Source of the DNA: Paracentrotus lividus
Lineage: Eukaryota; Echinodermata; Echinoidea; Camarodonta; Echinidae
Direction: 5' to 3'
DNA: 64,000 bases
Assembly: GCA_940671915.1 (NCBI GenBank)
Contig: CALNVZ010000174.1
Coordinates: 24,307,104-24,371,103, forward strand
The notes under the pieces: generated by a model
Seen by the model: only the letters and a program-made list of their open reading frames with translations
What the model was told of the DNA's origin: nothing
The model's database searches: none
Program-made: the position numbers and the translations under genes
Shown: one piece after another, positions 18,840 through 31,814 of the stretch
Position numbering within the stretch: the first letter of the stretch is position 1
Layout of the letters: every line of letters starts with the position of its first letter

Positions 18840-21800
18840 AGTGCATTTTTCATAGAAATTGATAATTGATTCCATTTTTTTATACAGTGACTGTAAATGA
18901 ATTTAGCGAAGAAGTAAGCCTTACTTTAGGTTGGTGAAAATGGTCTTTTTGACGAGTTGCATACGAATGAACATTTGAATTAATAGTAAATATCTCAGAA
19001 CCTACCAGGAAAAATTTTATGCTTTATGGAGTACATGAAAATTAAAGTATTTAAAGTAACAATCTTTTAAAGGCAAAGTTTGCGTATTTATAAAAAGGGG
19101 TTACTTGCACTTGTGGATGTGACTTGTTATTAAACGAATACATCTTTTCTGTAAAATATATAGCTTTTTAAGATGTGATTTAAATATACCCCAATATAAT
19201 TACAATAATTTAGATGAGGCAAGACAAGGCTATTGTATAAAATTTGCATTACATTGTTGAAGTATGAATTTTAGTTTAGATAGGATACCAGTATATATGG
19301 AAAGTGATTTAGAAATTCTGAAATATGTAAACTCCAATCTAAAAATTCATTTATTGTAATACCTAGAAATTTTAAAGCTACTCAACTTAGATATAATTAA
19401 ATTATCAATGACAATATGCGATAAATCATTAGGCACTCTCTGTTCCTTGACCTAAATATGACATAATTTGTTTGTTTATATTTAACGATAATTTATTACT
19501 TTAAACCAGGTGGAAACCTTTGATATCTCCCTGTTTACTGTCGATACAGTGTTTTATATTGCTATCGCTCATTAACGCACATGTAGTCAGCAAACGAGAA
19601 ATTCAAAAAGAGAAGAATTTAGTTTATCATTTACATATATAAGGAACAAGAGAGGGCCCAATACAGACCTTGGGAACACCACATGTGTTGAGGTAATGAT
19701 TTGACACCATTGACCATCACATACTGGTTCTGTCAGACAGATAATTTTCAAACCAATTCAATGCAACACCTCTGACACCGTAAAAACTGATCTTTTGTAA
19801 TAATATGTGATGGTCAATGGTGTCAAATGCTTTTGACAGGTCCATAAATAGTCCAACACAATATTACCTTTTCAATTTCATTTTGAACATGATTGCATAA
19901 GTTGAAACAGCTAAGGCAGTTGAATATTTTTCCTAAATCCAAATTGAGAATCAGTTAAAATATCATTAATCTGTAAAAAGTTGTATAAACGCTCATGAAT
20001 TATTTTTTCAAGAATTTTAGAGAATAGAGGAAGAATAGCTATTGGTCTGTAATTAGTAATGTCATTTGATTTTCCTTTTTATAAACTGTACTACCTGTGG
20101 TAGTTTCAAACCATTTGGAACATTCCTGTACAAATTGACAGATTAAATATATGGCACAGAGGCTCAACAAAGCAAAATATACATTTCTTTCAACTTTGGG
20201 ATCTACCCGTCAGGCCCACTGACTTAGAAGCATTAAGAAGAAACTATTTTCAGTATTCATGAGTAGAAGTGGTTATATAATAAAGAATTGGTGACATATT
20301 CCAGTAAAAATGAATCAAAGGAACGTTTGCAGCAGGTATAATATGTTCTGCTATTTTTTGCCGTTTCAAAAAGTATGAATTAAAATGTTCTGTTAGTCCT
20401 GTAACGAGTGCAATTTAACAGCATCATGATGCATAACTGAAGGTAGTTTCTTTCGCTTTTATTACCAAGTATGTCATTATATTACTCCAAATCTTTTGTG
20501 TCACCCTTTATTTTTGAAAACATGTGGAAATATTCAGATTTTGCAGTACGCAATAAATTTGTTAATTTGTTTTATATTTGACATACTTTTCTTTATGTTT
20601 ATTACAGTGCATTTCAAAAACTTTCTATACATTGGTTCTTTTATTGATGGATGCATTAAACATTTTGTCAACCATAGTTTCTGAAAGGTACATTCTACTG
20701 GACTTGGGTTTTAATTTTGGAAACATTCAGAGTATAACGAGTAAAAATAGACATTGAAATTATAACAATCATTTGCATATTAGAATTATAAACACAATTC
20801 CAGTTAACCTCGTAGTTTCTATTGAATTTAAGAATGTTTTGATCACTGATCAGTCTCTTTGTTATTGGTTGACTTTCTATAATAATCTTTTTTTTTTAAT
20901 GCAAAATATAGGAAAGTGATCAGACACATTAGTAATAAACAACCAGAGTCAATTGTACTATCATGGCAATTACAAAAAACGTTATCGATCAAAGTTGCAC
21001 TAGTCTTTGATATTCTTGTTGGTTTAAAATCAGTGGGTACAAATTATGAGAGAACATAGTTTCTAAAAAGTATTTGTTTTTTCATGCGAACATGCATTTA
21101 ATAATTAAATTATAGTCACCCATTATGTACAACTCTGTGTTATTTTTATTTACAGCTTCCAGCATTTGTTCATTACATCTATATATATCAATGTTTGTGT
21201 TTGGAGCTCTATAAAACACATCCAATTACAAGGGTTACAAGAGATGTAATTCATAATAAAATGTCATTCAGGAATTCAAGATAAATCAGATCGATAATAA
21301 ATCATTTTCTACTAAATATATAGCACGCCACCTCCAAGTTTATTTCTCTATTTATATTTACAAGATTATAACCTTTCAAATTATACAATTCTGTTTTTGT
21401 TCTTGATTGAAACCATGTTTCTGATACACAGATTGCCGTAAAATTATGTTAATATTGGCTAACATAGTACAAAAAGCATCAAAATTATGAGTTAGACTTT
21501 TGGAATTACATGAAGAAGAAAAAAGCTGTCTTCAATAGTGTATAATTGTTCATGAAATTCTCACAAAAAGTATATAAGCATTTTTGGGTTGGACATTTAT
21601 AGGAATTCATTATCAATTATATTCAAATATAAATTATCATCAGAAATTTCTGAAACGTCTCACAAATTAAAAATGGATTTATTTTCATTTTTCAATTTAT
21701 CATAATTTATGTTTTTGTTCAAATGAAAGTATGCATACATATTTAATATAAATCATCGTCATGTACATAATGATTAAATGGGAACATTTCAATACAAATA

Positions 21801-21950
21801 GCACATATGGTACATTGTGTAGGGTTACACTGTTCATGCATTCATTGCATATAGCACACACATCATTCATCATACACGCACATATATAAATATAAATATT
21901 TTTCAACAATAGCACATAAAACGAATATGTTCTGCAATTTTAAGAAAGTG
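18840..21950 (-). mobile_element. CR1/L2-like LINE, S1 copy, frameshifted
   Basis: Counterpart of the better-preserved copy at 38,960-42,110. The same motifs occur in order on the minus strand: endonuclease remnants, NYRPIA, QFGF, QGSVLGPL, FADD region, and LVLPHLNYC near the 3' end. The FADD segment (about 19,583) has lost a base relative to the second copy, and the frame is broken in many places. It is not functional as assembled. Confidence 0.85.
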
Positions 21951-22127
21951 TTTGTGAATAAAGTAAAAAGAGGATAAAAGTGTTCAAGTATCACAGAGAG
22001 TGATGTCTAGAGGCATGTTATATATTGATTGTACGACGTATTATTTAGTCTCACTTTGGCATTGAATGATAGCAAATAACAAAAATAAAACAAAACAGTC
22101 AAAGTTCTGTTATCAGAGCCTGTTCAG
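21951..22127 (-). repeat. Inverted repeat R, right copy, flanking S1
   Basis: Begins TTTGTGAATAAAGTAAAAAG and ends CAGAGCCTGTTCAG, the inverse of 15,162-15,341. Confidence 0.88.
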
Positions 22128-22185
22128 TTCTCTTGTTGTGAATTTGTTTCTTTACACTCTTGCCATCCGTTGATTTTACAGAGAT

Positions 22186-22344
22186 GAAATATCGTCCGTC
22201 CGTGGACCAGCTGCTAATATCTTACTGTTCTCTCGTTTGGTAGACATATATGCATCGTGGAGAAGTCGGCGGTTTTGTTCCGTTAGATCCTCACTAAACT
22301 GAGGCCAGTGCTTTTCAATTCTTCTGTTTAGTAGAAAGCTTGTC
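22186..22344 (-). pseudogene. Protein-like fragment, possible retrotransposon ORF1 remnant, cut by gap
   Basis: Reads SFLLNRRIEKHWPQFSEDL, TEQNRRLLHDAYMSTKREN and SKILAAGPRTDD, then a stop. The EDLT..NR.LL..A pattern resembles the conserved segment near the end of some LINE ORF1 proteins, but this is a weak, memory-based likeness. The upstream side is lost in the N gap. There is no second copy beyond the right arm, so it belongs to the left contig only. Confidence 0.35.
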
Positions 22345-22369
22345 NNNNNNNNNNNNNNNNNNNNNNNNN
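22345..22369. other. Assembly gap, 25 N
   Basis: A run of exactly 25 N, placed where the left contig (S1 plus R) meets the start of the L arm. A fixed round number suggests a placeholder and not a measured distance. Confidence 0.98.
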
Positions 22370-22997
22370 TCAGCGTGTAAATGTGGCAACTCAAATATAC
22401 CATTCTTAAAATGATATGTCTCTCAGCTCCACCATTATTGCATTCGCTGAACCTCAATTGTTGAAAAAGTCTTGCAAAATTGTTGAGTTGCTTTCACTTT
22501 CACGCTCCAGTGATGATCAAGTTTGGGGTTTCCTCTTAGTTATTTTTTTGAATAATAACGCATCTCAGGCAGCACGAAATGTGAACACTCCAATTTTGCA
22601 AGACTTAATTTATATTTCAGACTAGAACAATGGGGTTCAACGATGCGTTTATATTGGGAGCTGAGAGACATATCATTAGATAGGTAATGAGGTGCACTTA
22701 CGGATTTATTAAACTTCATAATCACTACGAAATTTGCAAAATTATTTATGATCAAACTGGATTTTTCTTTTTTCGATATACCCGGTACTACTGAATACAA
22801 AACTTGGAGGGAGAGGTCTCCTGATGTGTGATGAAAAAATCCCCATATCTTTGTGATTATGGACCGTATCAATAAAATTCATCCATTTGCAGGAAATGAA
22901 ATTAATAGTTTAACGGGTGTTAAGTATAATTAATATTATTGTAATTTTAATATAACCCATCTAAAGACCATTAGCTTTTTGTGGGACACACATTGTA
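22370..22997 (-). mobile_element. TACAGTGTGTCCCAC fold-back element, partial, in arm L
   Basis: Inverse of part of 54,686-55,310 and itself fold-back (TATGTCTCTCAGCTC at 22,416 pairs with GAGCTGAGAGACATA at about 22,659). Its outer end is at 22,997 (GTGGGACACACATTGTA). The distal part is lost in the gap. Confidence 0.8.
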
Positions 22998-24180
22998 TGT
23001 GCGACAGCGTGATCGTAATAGATTACATTACAAATTTCTAATAATAAAAAACTTTAAGTTTACCTTACAAACTCACCAAAAATTACTTTCATTTCTCACT
23101 TCTCTTGATGCCTGTCTGTACTAGTCCGAATGATAACACATGCGAATATCAGCATCGATAGTTGTTCACTTGTTGTTGTTTGGTTTAGTGGCGTTGTTCA
23201 CGGTTGTTCGTTTGCGTATAAATCGGCCATTGTTCGTTTGCGTATATCGCCCAAAATAATGGTTTATGAATAGCCAATGATTAATGCTTAAAGTGTTATA
23301 AATAGTCACTGACATCATTCAAAATCACACTGATTGCTTTGGAGGAAAATTATTGGGCTATAAATCGCCAAAAATCGCACTCGGGGATATGGCTTTATAA
23401 AGAGACAATGTTACACACCGCTTATATATTGCCGATACGTCATCAAATCAGGCACCAATTCACAACCAGTAATTTCTTTATGAAAGCTTTTTGCAAGTGT
23501 TTCGATAGAGTTTTCGTGAGTGGGGGCACCTTCGGCGTTCCGGAACTTGCGTCCAGGATTTGTAATGTATTGAGCAATTACTATATCCGCTGTGGTAAAA
23601 AAATTTTTATGAACTCAGCCCTAGTCAGTCCAATGGGGTGTTTTGTAGCTGTCAGACTGGAGGAGGGGCGGGGAGGGAGCGGGGGGGGGGCAGTGCCCCC
23701 TTTAAGATCTTGGCTGTTTGATCGCGCGAGCGCTCGAAAATTTTGACGATGGTAGTGTGTGAATGTAACTACAAGAAAGCACTGTTTAATTTTCCCATAA
23801 TAATAATAATTTATTTATATATGAATTAAATTATGGTTAATTTACGCATTGTATAGGAGTATATTTTGTCTAATTGACAAACTACAGGCTCTGGAATGCT
23901 ATATTTGTGTTTGCATAATCTTATAGGATTACTTAACAATTGTTACTTTGGAAAAAAAATTTGATATCGCAACTAATTCCTTGTGTAATTCATTGTTTTA
24001 TGAATTTCTTATGTATTTTCTTGTTTTTTTCGACTTTTTTTTATGTTTGTTTGTTTGTCTTTTGTTGTTTTGTTTTTTTGTTTTTTTTTGTTTCGCAAAA
24101 TTTTATTGCAGAAACCATTTTAGGAGTTAATAATGCTTAAAATAAATTAGTTTCAGCCAATGGAAAGTGGAAATAATTCA
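22998..24180. other. Arm L, no gene recognised
   Basis: AT-rich DNA with phrases such as GTTCGTTTGCGTATA repeated at about 23,208 and 23,232, and a poly-G stretch near 23,680. A frame at 23,339-23,746 is open, but in the inverted arm its counterpart is broken differently, so I do not call a gene. Confidence 0.6.
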
Positions 24181-24189
24181 GAATTTATG

Positions 24190-25260
24190 ACCGCCCCCAC
24201 CCAGGCGGTCACGTGTGTGACCAATAATGTTTGCTAATTAATTAATCAAATTAAAACTTGTCACGGATTCATATTTAGTGAGATGCAAGGTACATTAACT
24301 AGCTTGAAGAAATAATTATAATAATACCAGAGCCATGACGGGGCATAAACTTTTTGGTCTGGTACGTGTGTGACATTGAGGCCAATTAATTTCCAGGTTG
24401 ATTATTCTTAATATAATCAATTTTACAACATTATTTTTGGGGTAGATTAAAGGGAATAGATGTACAATAAATAAAAATATAATGACATTAATCAAGTAAG
24501 GAAGTCGCATATCCATTCCAGTCAGCGTTAAAAAAATGATAAATAAAAAAACTTTTATTTACCAGTTTTTCCATTTAATTATCATTTATGTTAATTTATG
24601 CAAATGAGCAAGAACAATTGAAAAATCAGAAAAAACATCAGTTTCATTGAAATCACACTTGCTCTATTTGAATATGCCGCTTAAAATCAAAAGGCAAAAA
24701 TTTATTTGTCCCCAAAGGTTCATCTTTTCAAAGGAATGGCGAATAGCCTGGTCCCTTTTTTTAAGCATGACCAAGTGGTCCACAACGTGACCCGTGCGGT
24801 CACGTGTGTGACCATTTCAATAGTTAATTAATAACTAAATAAAGCTATCAGGGCTTTTCATATTTTGGTGAGATGCAAGGCATTTATCTAGCCTTATGGA
24901 GAAAAATTGTAATAATATAGGAAAACCGATGGTTCGGGGGGCGTTAACTTTCGTGTTTTTGGCGTCACGTGCTGTGAAATTTGATGCAATTAATTTCTTT
25001 AGTTAATTTATCTTAAAACAATCGATTCAACACCATTGTTTTTCATAAATTTAAAGGAATTTGAAGGTAAAAAAGGGTATAATGACATATCAAATTTAAG
25101 AGACCACATATACAATCAAGTCAGGTAAACAAATGATATTTTACGTACATTTTTCTATTCAAATTTTGCATGTTAATTTATGCAATGAGCATGAAAAATG
25201 TAAAATTAGATAAAAAATGCATTTCATGAACTTCAGACAATGCTTCTTTCTTTTTTAATA
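24190..25260 (+). repeat. Diverged tandem duplication, two units of about 0.55-0.6 kb
   Basis: Unit 1 starts GCGGTCACGTGTGTGACC at about 24,199 and unit 2 at about 24,797. Both continue through TAGTTAATTAAT-like DNA, GTGAGATGCAAGG, TATAATGACAT and GTTAATTTATGCAA in the same order. The inverse pair is at 52,450-53,510. Non-coding. Confidence 0.8.
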
Positions 25261-25261
25261 C

Positions 25262-25345
25262 CTTTTTTTTTTTTTTGGCAAAGCGGACCTTTTGCTTCTC
25301 CGCCGGGGGGGGGGGGGGGTTCGAAACTCCCCCACCCCCTAGTTA
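25262..25345 (+). repeat. T-run/G-run repeat with GGTTCGAA
   Basis: A poly-T, GCAAAGCGGACC and poly-G block followed by GGTTCGAAACTCCCCCACC. A similar block occurs at 52,335-52,425 (the inverse arm) and at 62,118-62,222, so it is a dispersed repeat. Confidence 0.7.
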
Positions 25346-25369
25346 CGGGCTGTATTATCTCAACTTTTG

Positions 25370-26930
25370 AAAATTTCTCTGTGGTGTCCTCAATGCATCG
25401 ATTCTAGGGCTTCATGTTTTTCTTGCATAAAAAATTCTGAAACGACTATCAAAATTCGGCTAAATCTTTTATTTTCACATAAATATTTGCTGATGGATTG
25501 TTTTGTATTCTTCTGTCACCATGAGAACAGTCAACAATGAACTAAGACATGTATAAGAGAGGATATGTGCAAATAAACTGTCTTTGAATATGAATAAAAC
25601 TCAGTCATGTGCTTTTTAGCATAACTTTTATTTCAGGTTACCACGTTTAATGTCTGAATAAATGAATCTGTTATATATTAGTGATTTGTTGAAATTCTTT
25701 GTCTCACTATCGACAATAAACTCTACGATCAGGGTACACCGTCAAAAAATGACTTCTGTGCAACATAAAAGAATATGGTACTGTTATCTTATCAAATCAA
25801 CGTTGGCAAAGCTATTGGGGCACTTCTTAGAGCCAACCTACAAGAATTTTTTTTATGAAATAACATTTACTTCTAAAAAATTGGACTATATTGACATTTT
25901 AGGGCCAAAATTACTGCCTCATCTTATTTGTTCTAATTTTTGAGCCTGCACATTTTATAGCTACAGTTAATTTGATTTTTGTTTGTGTGTGATATTAACC
26001 AAAATAGGGGCCAATTTTGTTCAAAAAATGTCCTCTCCGAATTCGGTGTTTTACGCATAGTTATAGACATCACTGATAAACAATGTTTTTGTCTGTAAGA
26101 ACACTTGTTATACATGCAACAAATTTGTTAATGTACCTCGCCCATATCCACTTATTTTACAGGACAGTTTCACGTTACAATGTTGTCAAATCACGTTTCT
26201 GTAAAAATCGTACTCTCCGAAAAATGAGCAATTGACTTTACGTGTAATAAAAATTTAAACCCCTATAGAAAAAAAGCTGGTTGACCTCATGCCTTTTCAA
26301 AATTTACAGCAATATTATCCACGTGTCTTAGAACTGTACACACCAAAAAAAAATAATAATAATCTACTTTTTCTTTTGGGTCCAGTTGAGACAATGGGGT
26401 GTCCCCGATTCTAAAAAACAACCCATAATTTACATTTAAGCAAATACGTTATCTCACAATATTGGAATAATCAATAAAACCGAAATGGTCATTCCGAAAT
26501 ACATTTTTGAAAAAGTTATATTCGACACTTATCCTTACGTGGTTTTTGGCGTGCTTGCATTGGAGTAATTCTTTCAATTATAAGTGGACAAATTATTAAT
26601 ACTTCAAAAAAGGATTATTCGAATAATTTGCCATACCGATAGATTTAGTCACACGAAACATTTTATTTTTAAGAAAATAAAATCTTGAAAATAAACGATT
26701 TTGTATAATTTTTTCTTAGGCTGTATGTTTAACAAACTCAAATGAACTTCCTTATACAATTACTTCCTTATTCAGAAAATCAGCAATTGCACAATATACC
26801 CTACCGTCAGTCTTTCTTATTAAACTGAGCGACCCATACTTTGCCCCCCAAAAAATATGATTTTTGCCGACCCGGTATTGAACTACTTGGACACTCAAAA
26901 ACTTGCCTGACTGTACTTTTAAACACCATT
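25370..26930 (+). mobile_element. CR1-like LINE, 5'-truncated, arm L copy
   Basis: Plus-strand remnant of a reverse transcriptase. It starts near the GVPQ..ILGP motif (about 25,389), passes a FADD-like site (about 25,490, disrupted by an extra base) and ends with the C-terminal region. It begins at the edge of a homopolymer repeat, so it is truncated at the 5' end. Frames are broken many times; the inverse copy at 50,800-52,330 is clearer. Confidence 0.75.
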
Positions 26931-27690
26931 GAAACAAAAAACTAGTCTCAGTATCATGAAGCCATGAGGTTAATGATTTCACTCTTCATCATGTTGGATG
27001 CCACTTTCAAATTCCTTCCGACGGCCCGTTTGACACCATAAAGCACTATTTTTGCACATTCATAACGGAGTTTGAGCGCCGTTCAAGTTAGAAATTTACG
27101 CGCGCGCAAATTTTGCTCAATTTTGTCAAAAATATACAATTTGTTTATTCAAAAACATGCTTACACAAAATCCTTTATAACTCTTCGATGAACGGCAACT
27201 TTCAATTTTCTTTTCATAACTTGATAGAGTATTTAAATTTGTAGATAAGGTAAGTTTTATTATGTCTCATTTTGAAATTAAAACATCGAAACATTATAAT
27301 AATTGCATTCTTTAACTCAAAATACGATATTGCGTTTAATGACGTCACAATTTCTGATGTGTAATAGATTGATCCAAGAAAAATTTCTACTTGTATATAA
27401 GGGATGTACATTCATTACTATCATTGAGAAGTTGTAATCATACTATATTATCTACTATTATTATTATTATAATTATACGTAAATAAAAAGTGATATATGA
27501 AATCTCATTGCGTCTACGTGTTAACATAATAGACTTTTTAGCATATCACATATCAGTGTCATGTAACATTAAAGATTTACGATCAATCTTACGATTATAT
27601 CAATCTGTAAAAAGTCTATTTGGTAAATGTGCCACTAAGAGTTACAATTGATCGTGAAGATTGCTTTTTTTTTTATCTCGTATGTTACAG
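26931..27690. other. Arm L, no gene recognised
   Basis: AT-rich sequence between the two LINEs, including CGCGCGCAAATTTTG. A short inverted motif (ATAGACTTTTTAGC / AAAAAGTCTATTT near 27,530 and 27,607) is the only structure I noticed. Confidence 0.55.
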
Positions 27691-30290
27691 CTAGAGCTGA
27701 CTTACTTACTGACTTAAGGCAAGGACGGTGTGTTCCTTTGCTCTCCTATAGTCACCCTTCCTCCATGCACCCTGTCTCTAGCCACGTCTCAGCAGGCCTC
27801 CAGGGTTTAAGTCCAACATTCTTTTTTTGGTCTGGTCTTTCCATCTAAGCAGGAGGGGTCCAGGTGGCGAGGGAGCAGCGAAATCATTCCCGTAGGCCAG
27901 AAGTGGAAGGCGATTATTGGGCATTTCTCATGATATGCCAAACCAAGTCAAACGTCTCTTCACAATTTCCTATTTATTGACTTTGGTGATGTTTCATGAC
28001 TGACGAATGTGTCATTTCGATTTTCTGGTCTATGAGATGAACTCCAGATTGTCAAGGCACCTCATTCAACGACTGTAGCTTATTTTTGGTCAGTTTTCTT
28101 CAATGTCCAATTTTTCTGCTCCATAATGTAGCTATCGGCAGGATGGGGCTTTTGTAGATCCTTATCGAGACCTTGGGATGTCTTCGTTTGACCATATAGT
28201 TGTTATTTAGTCGGACAAAGACCAAAGCAGTAGAGTGATCCGCCTCTTGACATTCATGAGATACATGAAGGGACAGTACTTCCAAGAACACAAATTTGTC
28301 TGCTTTTTTTTGTTTTCGCCATCAGATGATGGTTTTGTTCATCATTAGACATGACGCTGCGTTTTTTAACATTACTTTTCATGCCCCACTTTCTTACCGG
28401 CTTTGTGAAGTTTCGTTTGTAGACAGCTGGAAGTTTCTCAACACCAAATCGAGAAGGGTGGTATCGTCGGCCATAACGTATATCTATTTAATAATGTAGC
28501 ATGCCCATTGAACTCCATTGTCGACTGTCTTGACGTCCTTGCATGACGAATTCCAAAAAGGCTATTAAATAGTGATGGGGAAAGGAGGCAGCCCTGGCGC
28601 ACTCCTGTGAAGACGTTGAACCAACTTTACCTCACCATTACTGCACAGTTTGATTGTTTGTATGTTTCTCAATCATATCGACTAAGCAGGGTTCTATGCC
28701 AATGACCGTAGGCACTTCCATAGGGCCTTCTCAGTAGTGTAAAAGCCGCCTTAAAAATCGACGAAATGCCAGTGAATTGTAGTATTTCTTTCCCTGCTTT
28801 CTCCATAATTTGACGTACAATGAAGACTGCCATTCAGAAGGTCCCACGGGAATTGCGAATCCACATGTTCCTATATAGGTGACTCTCAATTGTTGCTTGT
28901 ATTCTGTTTAAAATCATCTTACATAGCACTTTACGGGCACTGACAGCAGCACTAATTGCCCTATAGTTTGCTGGGATCTAACTATTCTCCTTCTTATGTA
29001 CTGTGTGATCAGACCCTTTACTCCGTCTTCAGGGTACATCCTTGGGAGTACGCTGTATTGATAGAGGTGGCCTCATACGTTTCACATCCTGCTTTCAGTG
29101 TTCAGCCTGCAATTTTACCCAACCACAGCTTTATTTGATTCTTTACGACTTGAAAGCTGATCTATTTCTCCAATAGTGAAAGGTACTCTTAGGTGTGTTT
29201 TCTGATGGTAGAGGATCAGGGATGGTGTTTAGTACTTCTTCTTCTCTCATGAACTCCATTCAAGTGGGTGGTTAAAAGTAATCCTCCCAACATTTCATAA
29301 CTTTCAGATGGAGCTGTTTTTAAGATGCCATTGCTGTCCTTTGCTGCAGGCTGCAACTTTTCTCTCTCCCTGCCAATTCCTAACTCTTTTAAAGAGTTCA
29401 TGGCTGTCATTCTTTGAGTGTGCTATTTCCATTCATGTACTTCTAGCTCAAGTTCAGTCTTCTTCCATTTCTCACCTGGTATTTTACTAACTTATCAGGG
29501 CGTTGTATTTTTGCATATTTCGAGGAGAATTGGTTTTGTATCTTCTGAACTCTGGCCTTTTCTACGTTCTCGCAGGCTTTCCTAACTTCTTTCGGGCAGG
29601 CCTTTTAACAATTTGGCACGGTCTGAAACCAATCACCTCTTCAGTAATTTTATTTGTTGTATCTTTAAATGTTGTCCACATTCCTTCAACATCTGTATCT
29701 GGTAACTGTAGCAGCGGTTCAAAGGTTCCACCTATTCTTGGCTTTTTTAACTCATCGGCGATCTTTTGGGTCCGAAGTCTACTCACATCGTAAGTCTTAG
29801 GTAGGCTTTTCATCCGTCTGGATCAAGTTGGTATAAGTTTGATATGCCAAGCACTAATTGTAATCTGAGCCGACCTCAGCTGAACAGTAGGATCTGCAGT
29901 TCTGGAAGAGGTCTGTGTTGTCTTGGTTTGTAATAATTAAGTCAATCTGATTCTTGTATAGACCATTTGGCGAGTCCACGTAGCTTTCCTACACTTCTTA
30001 TGCTGGAAGAGAGTGTCGCAGATTGTCATTTTGTGCAACATACAGAATTCCAGCAGCTTTTCCCTCTATCATTGATTTGTCCAAGTCCAAATTTGCCTAG
30101 AGCAGGGGACCACAAGCTATTATCTGAGCCTACTCTTGAATTGAAGCCTCCATCAGGATGTAAAGTGCTTCTTCGGGATTTTTCCAAGATGAAGCTGGAG
30201 ATCATCATAGAATTGTCGCTAATATCCTCACTGTGTGCAGATGTTGGAGCATAACAGCTAGAGCACAGCATAGGCCTACATACCACCGAT
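27690..30290 (-). mobile_element. RTE-like LINE, arm L copy, heavily frameshifted
   Basis: Inverse of 47,395-49,985. Readable minus-strand pieces include GGFNSRVGSDNSLWSPALGK (endonuclease), MKSLPKTYDVSRLR, and TFEPLLQLPDTDVEGMWTTF. More interruptions are present than in the other arm. The 3' end carries AGTCAGTAAGTAAG-type tandem sequence (about 27,697-27,716). Confidence 0.88.
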
Positions 30291-31029
30291 AATTGTAAAT
30301 GTTACAATATAAAGTTCAAGTTAAATTAGGTTTTCCCGGTCAAGTTTAAACTATCTCCGATCAATTTGACATTTCTTTCGAGCGCTTTCGTCCCGAATGT
30401 TGATCGCAATTACAAATCTGCAATGGAAATTCGTTTATGTGTAGCCAAAATCAAACACCGTTCAATCCAATTGCAAATTGCACGATGAATTTGCTGTTGT
30501 GAGCAGTCGCATTCGTCAATGTTGCTCAAATTCGTCCCTTCGTAAAATTCCCGTCTTTTGGTGAATCAAATTCGTTTTTGGGGCATCCACATTCGAAATA
30601 ACTGTATAACAAATTAAGAATGTTAGGTTCGGGTAGGAAATAAAATTTGGGAGGGCCGTGAAGGGTTTTTTGCAGAGAAGAGGCTGATCATTGGGGAAGG
30701 GGAAGGCTGAGCTTGCAAAACTCACACCGCAAAAAAAAAAAAAGAACAAAAAAAAAGAACACATTAAAAAAAATAAAAAACATAATTTGATTATAACTGT
30801 TATAATGTCCACTTTTTATCAGTACATATTAACAAACTATATGTCTGCTCGAAATATAATGTCTACAAAAATATAATAAAAACAAAACTAATGTGTATAA
30901 AGTAGAGTAGGGTCTGCAGCCCCCATTCTCACTCCTATTCATCAAACATGCAATTTCCCAAAAATTTTGAACATTATCCCAATCCAAATTTAGCTATTAC
31001 GTAGGTGTTAAAAATTTTCACCTTCGGCT

Positions 31030-31440
31030 TCAACAAGGTCATCATGTAACGGCGATAGGGGGGGGGGGGGAGTTAGATTGGTCAGTCGGGTCGGCAATCT
31101 GTATCTTCTACTTTTTTTTTGTTCCTCTTTTTGTTCCTGTTTTTCTTATTTCACCCCCCCCCTTTTTTTTCTTTTTTTTTTTTTTGCTGCTGCTGCTCGG
31201 GGGGGGGGCGACCCGCTGGCCCTGGATCCACGCCTGAAATGGTCAATAGAACAAGTGAACAAGGATGTTACAATTCTCAGCCTTCGGCCATCAACAAGGC
31301 CATCATGTAACGGCCATAGGGGGGGGGTAGGTTGGTCTGTCGGGTCGACAATCTATTTTTTCTACCTTTCCCTTTCCCCCTTCCCCCTATTTTCCTTTTC
31401 CCCCCACTGGGCCCCCTGGATCCACATCTGAGATCGTCAA
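31030..31440 (+). repeat. Tandem pair of CATCATGTAACGGC..GGATCCA units
   Basis: The order CATCATGTAACGGC, poly-G, TTGGTC, GTCGGGTCG, pyrimidine tract, GGATCCAC occurs twice, at about 31,040 and 31,302. A third related unit lies at 31,590-31,500 on the other strand. Frames reading Phe/Cys/Pro strings come from the homopolymers. Confidence 0.75.
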
Positions 31441-31814
31441 TGACTAAGTGACAATTAGATGAAGTATTTATTACATAAAATTCAGATTATGACCAAAAAG
31501 CTGGTAGACAGGCGCGGCCCCCATCCCCCAGCAAAAAAAATGAAAAGATGCAAGATCGAAAAGTTGACCAATAAACCTTACCCCTGTGACCATTACATGA
31601 TGACGTTCTGGATGCCTAATGCGGCAAAAAATAACAAATTGCCTTTTCGTTTTCAAAAGTGCCCTTTTTTTCTTAGCTACAAAGGACACTTTTTATACTA
31701 TAAAACAAACCTTTTAGACTTCTTGAAAGGCCCATCGATATTTCTTTGGTACTAAAAAGAACCCTTTTTCTTCACTTTTTTTACACCCAAAATTTTGCCA
31801 CTCGATCGCTACGC

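Larger units (their letters stand above)
15342..21951 (+). repeat. Segment S, copy 1 (direct repeat of 35,437-42,143)
   Basis: About 6.6 kb, colinear throughout with 35,437-42,143 in the same orientation. Contents in order: right half of a TAGGGGAGACCGGG element, purine tract, GGGGGTAATTGTCC minisatellite, unique-looking DNA, CA repeat and a minus-strand CR1/L2-like LINE. Differences from copy 2 are overwhelmingly 1-2 base insertions or deletions. Both copies share the same end points but have different flanks. Confidence 0.93.

Noticed and set aside
23339-23746. 135-codon frame in arm L
   Set aside because: No recognisable motif, and the inverted copy near 53,930-54,370 has different interruptions.
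31078-31431. Frame beginning MVSRVGNLYLLLFF (also 46,222-46,593)
   Set aside because: It runs through poly-T, poly-C and CTG tracts of a dispersed repeat; the two arms break it differently.
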